This document shows positions 59,162 to 64,000 of a stretch of DNA of 64,000 nt, piece after piece. The DNA lies in assembly GCA_048058975.1 (NCBI GenBank), contig JBLLNP010000008.1, positions 62,001-126,000 on the forward strand, in the 5' to 3' direction. Origin of the DNA: RHLJ01 sp048058975 (GTDB taxonomy: Bacteria > Bacteroidota > Rhodothermia > Balneolales > Balneolaceae). Each line of letters begins with the position of its first letter. Position 1 is the stretch's first letter. The translations under genes were made by a program, and so were the position numbers. Under the pieces are notes generated by a model. That model was not told the DNA's origin. It saw nothing but the letters and a program-made list of their open reading frames with translations, and ran no database searches.

Positions 59162-60442
59162 ATGCCAATCAACGTACTACTAATAGGAAGCGGCGGTCGT
59201 GAACATGCACTTGCCTGGGGAATAGCTAAATCAGCCAAACTTGGAAAGCTATTTACTGCGCCAGGAAATCCAGGAACATCCGAGTTGGGCGACAATGTAG
59301 TACTTGATGTTTCTGACCATGAAGCTGTCTGGGGCTTTATCCAAACAAATTCCGTTGATCTTACCGTAGTAGGTCCCGAACAACCTTTGGTTGATGGAAT
59401 TGCAGATTTTCTTGAGGAGAAAGGGCATTCTGTATTTGGACCAAAGAAACAGGCCGCGATGTTGGAAGGAAGTAAAGAGTTCGCCAAAGACTTCATGAAG
59501 CGGCATTCGATTCCAACCGCGAAATACGAAGTATTTAGTAAGGATGAGTTTGATAAAGCCGCGGAATACATCAAACAAGAAGGGAAGTATCCGGTTGTAT
59601 TAAAAGCAGATGGATTGGCTGCCGGCAAAGGAGTGTTGATCCCGGAATCCGAAGAAGAAGCATTGGAAGCTCTGGAAGAATTAAAAAGCGGGTCATTGAG
59701 TGGTGCGGCATCGCGGTTAGTAATCGAAGAATTTATGGAAGGTGAAGAGGCTTCAGTATTCGCGATTTGTGATGGAGATTCCTTTAAAGTGATCGGCAAT
59801 GCCCAGGATCATAAACGAGTGGGAGAAAGAGATACCGGCCTGAATACTGGCGGAATGGGAGCATATTCTCCTGCACCCATTGCCACACCCGAAATACTTA
59901 AAATCACTGAAAAGGAGATCATCAAGCCAACTATTGATGGAATGAAAGCGGAAGGCTATCCGTACCAGGGATTTTTATATGTAGGTTTGATGATAACTTC
60001 TGAAGGGCCAAAGGTAGTGGAATATAATTGCCGTTTTGGTGATCCTGAATGTCAGGTGATTATTCCCAGAATGAAATCAGATTTACTTGAAGTAATCTAT
60101 TCCTGCACACAGGGAGAACTTGGAGCAACAGAAATAGAATTCGACAACCAATATCGTTGCACGGTTGTACTTACTTCAGGCGGTTATCCGGAAGCCTATG
60201 AGAAAGGAAAAGAGATCACCGGAGTAGAGAATGTACAAGTTGCGTTGGTGTTTCATGCCGGAACAAAAAAAGAAGCCGGGAAATTGTTAACAAACGGCGG
60301 GCGTGTGTTGAATGTGGTTGGTTCCGGGAATACATTGCAAGAAGCGATAGTCAGCACTTATTCAGAAGTTGAAAAAATCCACTTTGAGAAAGTCTATTTC
60401 CGGCGCGATATTGGAGCGAAAGGATTAAAACACCTCGGATAA
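59162..60442 (+). CDS. purD: Phosphoribosylamine-glycine ligase
   Basis: 426 residues. ATP-grasp enzyme that makes glycinamide ribonucleotide. Seen: the N-terminal VLLIGSGGREHALAWGIAKS, APGNPGTSELGDNV, VVGPEQPLVDGIADFLE, the grasp loop PVVLKADGLAAGKGVLI near 143, IEEFMEGEEASVFAICDG, DTGLNTGGMGAYSPAP and YNCRFGDPECQVI. It is a single gene not linked to other pur genes here; purB, purE and purK are elsewhere in the window. The downstream gene's longest start (TTG at 60449) lies 6 bp after its stop. Confidence 0.97.
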   Translation: MPINVLLIGSGGREHALAWGIAKSAKLGKLFTAPGNPGTSELGDNVVLDVSDHEAVWGFIQTNSVDLTVVGPEQPLVDGIADFLEEKGHSVFGPKKQAAMLEGSKEFAKDFMKRHSIPTAKYEVFSKDEFDKAAEYIKQEGKYPVVLKADGLAAGKGVLIPESEEEALEALEELKSGSLSGAASRLVIEEFMEGEEASVFAICDGDSFKVIGNAQDHKRVGERDTGLNTGGMGAYSPAPIATPEILKITEKEIIKPTIDGMKAEGYPYQGFLYVGLMITSEGPKVVEYNCRFGDPECQVIIPRMKSDLLEVIYSCTQGELGATEIEFDNQYRCTVVLTSGGYPEAYEKGKEITGVENVQVALVFHAGTKKEAGKLLTNGGRVLNVVGSGNTLQEAIVSTYSEVEKIHFEKVYFRRDIGAKGLKHLG

Positions 60443-60499
60443 TAAAGTTTGAATATCAAGGGGACAAATACAAGTAAGAAACAGAGTCCCTTCCTGAGA

Positions 60500-60557
60500 C
60501 CTGCCTATCGGTCAGGTAGGGGGGATTTCCCCGAAGGGATGCCTTCGGCAAGGGCGG
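60500..60557. repeat. Palindromic repeat that overlaps a gene's 5' end
   Basis: Arms CCTGCCT (60500-60506) and AGGTAGG (60514-60520) pair with one G-U, followed by CCC/GGG around CGAA (60530-60538) and GCC/GGC (60541-60549). The ATG at 60539-60541 of the NHL-like gene sits inside it. Unlike its AT-rich surroundings the unit is GC-rich, as is typical for dispersed palindromes. Confidence 0.65.
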
Positions 60558-61252
60558 TGTGTCTATTGGCAATTAATCTTTTTATTTCTTTCTCTTTGTC
60601 AGCCCAACAAAGTTCTGTTTCACAAAAAATCATCTATACAGGGCTTGATAATCCAACCTCCATTTACGCAACACAGCAGCATCTTTTTGTTGTGGAATCA
60701 GGTAAGCACCGAATTTTGAAGTTAGATCATAACGGAAAAATTATTGAAACTCTGGGTGGACTGGGTACTGGAGACTATGAGTTTGATACTCCTATTGATA
60801 TTGACGCCACAAACGGACTTAAGATTTATGTTTCTGACTACCGGAACAATCGGGTTCAGGTTTTTGATAGAAGATTTCAATATTTGACCACCATTACCGC
60901 TTCAAGAGAACAACGAAAAATCAGGCCAACTCAACTGGTTGTGAACGATTTTGGAGAACTTTTTCTCTACGATGAGGCATCCAAAGCTATTTTGAAATAC
61001 GATGAGAATGGGAGTTTAAGAAATCAATTTAGTTTTACTGGACCAGTAACAGAAATATCAGAATTCGAAAATGGGATTGATATCTTTCAAATTAGTACAA
61101 ATACCTCAGTTGAAATGTCTTGGAATGGTATTTTTAGCCCAAAATTTATAGTTGAATACTTACTTATGGACTATGTTGTGGTTTCAAGGACTGATAATTA
61201 TGAATTTAAACTATTTCCTACTTCAATAGTGAGAAGATCGTTAAGTGAATAG
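60539..61252 (+). CDS. Secreted NHL/beta-propeller-like protein
   Basis: 237 residues from the ATG at 60539. That start gives MPSARAVCLLAINLFISFSLSAQ, a normal signal peptide; a TTG at 60449 gives a 267-residue form with 30 extra residues encoded by a palindrome and unlikely to be needed. NHL-type repeats are seen: GLDNPTSIYATQQHLFVVESGKHRILKLD, then FDTPIDIDATNGLKIYVSDYRNNRVQVFD, then RPTQLVVNDFGELFLYDE. This gives four or so blades. The 3' end overlaps the start of the LuxE-like gene by 8 bp, so the two are coupled. Role unknown. Confidence 0.75.
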   Translation: MPSARAVCLLAINLFISFSLSAQQSSVSQKIIYTGLDNPTSIYATQQHLFVVESGKHRILKLDHNGKIIETLGGLGTGDYEFDTPIDIDATNGLKIYVSDYRNNRVQVFDRRFQYLTTITASREQRKIRPTQLVVNDFGELFLYDEASKAILKYDENGSLRNQFSFTGPVTEISEFENGIDIFQISTNTSVEMSWNGIFSPKFIVEYLLMDYVVVSRTDNYEFKLFPTSIVRRSLSE

Positions 61253-62225
61253 TATTTTTGATCCATCGGTTTCCTTCAAAGAAAAAGCGCTCCAAATCTT
61301 TGAATTCCAGAAAGAGTATAATCCTGTCTTTGGGAAGTTTTGTAAAGCACTTGGAATACATCAGGTAAAAGAAGTTGAAGAAATACCGTTACTCCCGATC
61401 CAAGCTTTTAAAGACGCAGAACTTAGAACAATCAAAGAGCAACATAAAACTTCAGACCTCTTTTTCGAAAGCAGTGGCACCAGCGGGATGAACCGGAGTC
61501 GGCATTATGTTTCTGACTCCGAGCTATACAAAACATCGATCATCAAAGGAATGGAGCAGTTCTACAACCTGGATGAATATGTGATTTTGGCTTACACACC
61601 CGGTTATAATTCCAATCCCCGTTCTTCATTGATCTGGATGTTGAATGTGCTGATAGAAATGGATAAAACAGGTTTAAGTCGGTTTTTGGACTTAGGTAAA
61701 CCATTAGATACTGAACTTCTTACTGAGATTAAATCCAGAGGCAAAAAAGTAATGCTCTTTGGAGCAGCGTTTGGTTTGCTGGATCTGATTGAACGGGGAA
61801 AAATACAGCTCCCCAAAGACTCGATCGTAATGGAAACAGGCGGAATGAAAACTCACCGCCGTGAGATTTCTAAAGCGGATTTACACGATCAATTAGCTCA
61901 GGGATTTAACCTCCCGAAAGAAAACATTCATTCTGAATACGGAATGACGGAGTTGTTAAGTCAGGCTTACAGCTTGGGAAGCGAGTGGTTTAAAGCAGTT
62001 CCCTGGATGAAAATCTCCATCCGAAATCCTCAAAATCCGATGGAAGAGATGCCTGTTGGAGAAGAGGGGCTTCTGGGCGTGATTGATCTTTCTAATATCT
62101 TTTCCTGTTCATTTATTTTAACAGGAGATAAAGGAGTTCAAAAAGAAAATGGTGAGTTTCAGGTGTTAGGAAGATGGAACCCACAAAACCTAAGAGGCTG
62201 TAATTTTTTAATTGATCAGGATTGA
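61245..62225 (+). CDS. LuxE/PaaK-family acyl-protein synthetase
   Basis: 326 residues starting at a GTG inside the end of the preceding gene. It belongs to the LuxE branch of ANL-like adenylating enzymes: SSGTSGMNRSRHYVSD (phosphate loop, about 83), YSNP-like YTPGYNSNPRSSLIWM, GGMKTHRREISKAD near 200, and HSEYGMTELLSQAY near 225. LuxE activates a fatty acid as acyl-AMP and holds it on a near-C-terminal cysteine; here the only suitable residue is C319 in LRGCNFLIDQD. Next on the same strand is a LuxC-like reductase, so acyl groups are likely passed on and reduced. No luxAB or luxD is seen. Confidence 0.88.
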   Translation: MNSIFDPSVSFKEKALQIFEFQKEYNPVFGKFCKALGIHQVKEVEEIPLLPIQAFKDAELRTIKEQHKTSDLFFESSGTSGMNRSRHYVSDSELYKTSIIKGMEQFYNLDEYVILAYTPGYNSNPRSSLIWMLNVLIEMDKTGLSRFLDLGKPLDTELLTEIKSRGKKVMLFGAAFGLLDLIERGKIQLPKDSIVMETGGMKTHRREISKADLHDQLAQGFNLPKENIHSEYGMTELLSQAYSLGSEWFKAVPWMKISIRNPQNPMEEMPVGEEGLLGVIDLSNIFSCSFILTGDKGVQKENGEFQVLGRWNPQNLRGCNFLIDQD

Positions 62226-62278
62226 AATCAATGATCAATTAAAAATTATACAATTAAGAATTAAATATTTACACCTTT

Positions 62279-62368
62279 GTCATCCTGAGGATACTTCCGA
62301 AGGATCTGCAAAGTTTATTGAAAGCTGAGATCAAATTGCGAAGATTCTTCGCTCTCGCTTAGAATGAC
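62279..62368. repeat. Dispersed palindromic intergenic repeat (copy 2)
   Basis: Starts GTCATCCTGAGGATACTTCC and ends in the related inverted AGAATGAC (after CGAAGATTCTTCGC), with the inner CGAAGGATCTGC shared with copy 1 at 59057-59145. It lies between the luxE- and luxC-like genes, ending 5 bp before the latter's ATG. Confidence 0.7.
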
Positions 62369-62373
62369 TCAAT

Positions 62374-63414
62374 ATGATGAATATCCAAAACCACATATCT
62401 AAAATAGCACAGGCAGCACGAAATTGGCTTCAACCAGATAATCTGGAACTAAAAAAAGCTATTGAGCAAACGGTTGATGAAGGACTATTCAGTTTTGAAG
62501 ACATCAAATTTCAGATCAGAGCTTTAAAACAGAATATCGATTCCGGTCAGGTTGAAGAATGGGCAATGAGAGCAGGACTAGGGGAACCCAAGAATTCTAT
62601 TGGGAGAAAAGTACTGTGCCTACATGCAGGAAATATCCCCTTGGTTGGATTTCAGGATGCATTAGGAACTATTCTATCCGGCACGGATTACTATGGAAAG
62701 CTGTCAAAAAAAGACCCGTACTTGATGCCAACTTTTATGAAAGAGGTAGAGAAATCAGGAATTGAAACCTCTATCAGATATTCAACGAATCTGAATGAGT
62801 TTCAGGGCATAAAGGTGGATAAAGTATTATTTGCAGGTTCCTCAGAATCCGTTCCAAAAGTAAATGAAGAACTTAACAGGCTGGGTTTAATTGCTTCAGA
62901 AACTGAACTCGTGATTCGAACGGCAAAATTCTCAATGGCGTATATCACCAATGAAGAATCGGAAGTGATCAAAGACTTGGTAGAAGCCATTTTCAGGTAT
63001 GGGGGACAGGGATGCAGGTCGGTTGCAGTAGTGGTAAGTCCAATTCGTTTTAATAATCTGAAATGCCATTTCCAGGACTATATCGAATCGTTCTGGTTGA
63101 AGGACCCACAGCATAAAAAGCCCTCAGAGGCTTTGGCTTACCAATTTGCATACAATAAAGCCATTGATCGACCACAAGCCTGGCTGGATGACTTCCTGAT
63201 CCAGGAAAGCGAAGACTTCCCAGAGTTGGATTTCACCTTGCATTGGGTTCAGGGAGATGTGGAAAAGTTGAAAGAGTTAAAAGAAAAGTTTGGCACAGCA
63301 GTACAAACAGTGTACACCGCTGGAGAGAAAGTGGAAGGATTGGAGACTGAATTTTTAAGTAAAGCTCAAACGCCAGACCTATGGTGGAAACCGGATGGGG
63401 TTGGGGTAATTTAA
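62374..63414 (+). CDS. LuxC-family acyl-CoA/acyl-protein reductase
   Basis: 346 residues. An aldehyde-dehydrogenase-like fold of the LuxC family: nucleotide-binding HAGNIPLVGFQDALGTILSG near residue 84, LFAGSSESVPKVNEEL near 152, and the acyl-accepting cysteine C214 in YGGQGCRSVAVVVSP. LuxC reduces an acyl thioester to the fatty aldehyde with NADPH. With the LuxE-like gene it makes the two-thirds of a fatty acid reductase; the transferase LuxD and the luciferase are absent. Two ATGs (62374 and 62377) are adjacent; the first is used here. Its stop is 3 bp from the convergent hypothetical gene. Confidence 0.88.
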   Translation: MMNIQNHISKIAQAARNWLQPDNLELKKAIEQTVDEGLFSFEDIKFQIRALKQNIDSGQVEEWAMRAGLGEPKNSIGRKVLCLHAGNIPLVGFQDALGTILSGTDYYGKLSKKDPYLMPTFMKEVEKSGIETSIRYSTNLNEFQGIKVDKVLFAGSSESVPKVNEELNRLGLIASETELVIRTAKFSMAYITNEESEVIKDLVEAIFRYGGQGCRSVAVVVSPIRFNNLKCHFQDYIESFWLKDPQHKKPSEALAYQFAYNKAIDRPQAWLDDFLIQESEDFPELDFTLHWVQGDVEKLKELKEKFGTAVQTVYTAGEKVEGLETEFLSKAQTPDLWWKPDGVGVI

Positions 63415-63417
63415 AAA

Positions 63418-64000
63418 TTAATTTAGTTTCCAGTTTGAGGTTTTTCTCATGACCTTTGAACCATCTCCAATGAAATAGAATAAGTTGTTACCTAAGGGTC
63501 TTACGAAATAGTATTTCCCATCAACTTCAAATTTTTCAATAATACTTAGATCATCTTTATTCAAAGCAATGAAAGTAGAATTAGCTCCCGATAAAAATCT
63601 TTGTGTACCTACAGAATAGAGGGAGTTAATATCATTATTAAATGAAAGATCATATAAACTACCATATTCTAAAGTTGAAACACGGTTCAGCTCTACATTA
63701 TTATCAATATCATATTTTACTATATCTTCTCTTGATAAATAATAAATAACAGTTGTACTTCCCCCTTCAAAAAGGAAATCTCGCACAATATCGGCTTCAA
63801 GTATTTGGGTAACTTTAGTAAAATTTTTGGGGTCTATTTGTATAACTTCACCTCTATCAAATCCAATTCCTTCATTTAAAAAACCATTACATAATAGTAA
63901 AGAGTTTTCTTCATTATCAGATATAACCAAATAAGAGATTGTAGTGCAAGGGTCAGCTGTTTTATTCCTGAGTTCTACTTCTTCTTTCAATTCTGAAATA
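63418..64000 (-). CDS. Hypothetical protein, 5' end cut by window edge, beta-propeller-like
   Basis: The minus-strand frame is open from 64000 to the TAA at 63418, at least 193 residues; the N-terminus lies outside. The sequence is made of beta-strand-like segments (RGEVIQIDPKNFTKVTQIL, STTVIYYLSREDIVKYDID, STFIALNKDDLSIIEKFEV, NLFYFIGDGSKVMRK), spaced like blades of a YncE/NHL-type propeller. I do not recognise a family and the function is unknown. Convergent with the LuxC-like gene. Confidence 0.6.
   Translation of the reverse strand, partial: ISELKEEVELRNKTADPCTTISYLVISDNEENSLLLCNGFLNEGIGFDRGEVIQIDPKNFTKVTQILEADIVRDFLFEGGSTTVIYYLSREDIVKYDIDNNVELNRVSTLEYGSLYDLSFNNDINSLYSVGTQRFLSGANSTFIALNKDDLSIIEKFEVDGKYYFVRPLGNNLFYFIGDGSKVMRKTSNWKLN

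Noticed and set aside
1..64000. CRISPR arrays, tRNA or rRNA genes, prophage or insertion-sequence transposase
   Set aside because: I found no array of spaced direct repeats, no cloverleaf-like sequence and no transposase or integrase motif in any translated frame.

Overview
The window reads as a chromosomal segment of an AT-rich (by eye about 40% G+C) Gram-negative bacterium of the Bacteroidota/Balneolota type. Six proteins end in a type A type-IX-secretion (T9SS) sorting domain of the QNYPNPFNPTT kind, there is a PorV/PorQ-like outer-membrane protein, ssb is followed by a GldE-like gene, glutamine synthetase is the GSII type, and some genes have a TAnnTTTG-like -7 box. A Balneolaceae genome (Balneola/Gracilimonas-like) is my best guess; no rRNA or tRNA is present to test it.

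Layout. 1-3.1 kb: LOG-family protein (cut by the left edge), cysteine desulfurase, PorV-like barrel. 3.1-6.3 kb: a 1073-residue secreted protein with a triplicated module. 6.5-9.6 kb: pgk and a DUF3857 protein. 9.7-15.9 kb: DinB-like protein, two tandem WG-repeat lipoproteins, and a DUF1501/DUF1800 pair. 16-20 kb: two more DUF3857/transglutaminase-like genes, the first frameshifted. 20-25.8 kb: AI-2E-type permease, ssb, gldE-like gene, murB, M48 lipoprotein protease. 25.9-34.7 kb: nitrogen and menaquinone block (TorF-like porin, amt, purB, menE-menC-menA, GSII glutamine synthetase, csaA). 34.9-39 kb: DUF2141 protein, MacB-type permease, and an ECF sigma/anti-sigma-like/DUF4097 adhesin-like operon whose sigma gene has an in-frame stop. 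39-49 kb: small secreted protein, ybjQ, RRM protein, purE and purK on either side of a 940-residue T9SS cargo, a four-helix-bundle (IVP) gene between inverted repeats, prfA, pckA. 49-54 kb: rhodanese lipoprotein and three tandem T9SS-cargo paralogues. 54-64 kb: frameshifted rsmB-like methyltransferase, gatB, thioredoxin-like lipoprotein, tpiA, purD, an NHL-like secreted protein, a LuxE/LuxC pair, and a hypothetical gene cut by the right edge.

How genes fit together. Housekeeping carbon metabolism (pgk, tpiA, pckA), purine synthesis (purB, purD, purE, purK) and menaquinone synthesis (menA, menC, menE) are spread among secreted-protein genes. amt and the glutamine synthetase gene share a palindromic 13-mer at similar distances upstream of their starts, suggesting co-regulation. 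Three genes carry disabling lesions: two one-base deficits in homopolymers (a T5 run at 17678 and an A6 run at 55186) and one nonsense codon at 38972. Intergenic spaces hold strong bidirectional terminators and at least two families of dispersed palindromes. I see no CRISPR array, prophage, insertion sequence or tRNA. The strongest candidates for something unusual are the A AAA AAG slippery site in rsmB, the interrupted sigma factor, the amt/glnII motif, the end-conserved T9SS cargo cluster, and the palindrome that supplies a likely start codon at 60539.
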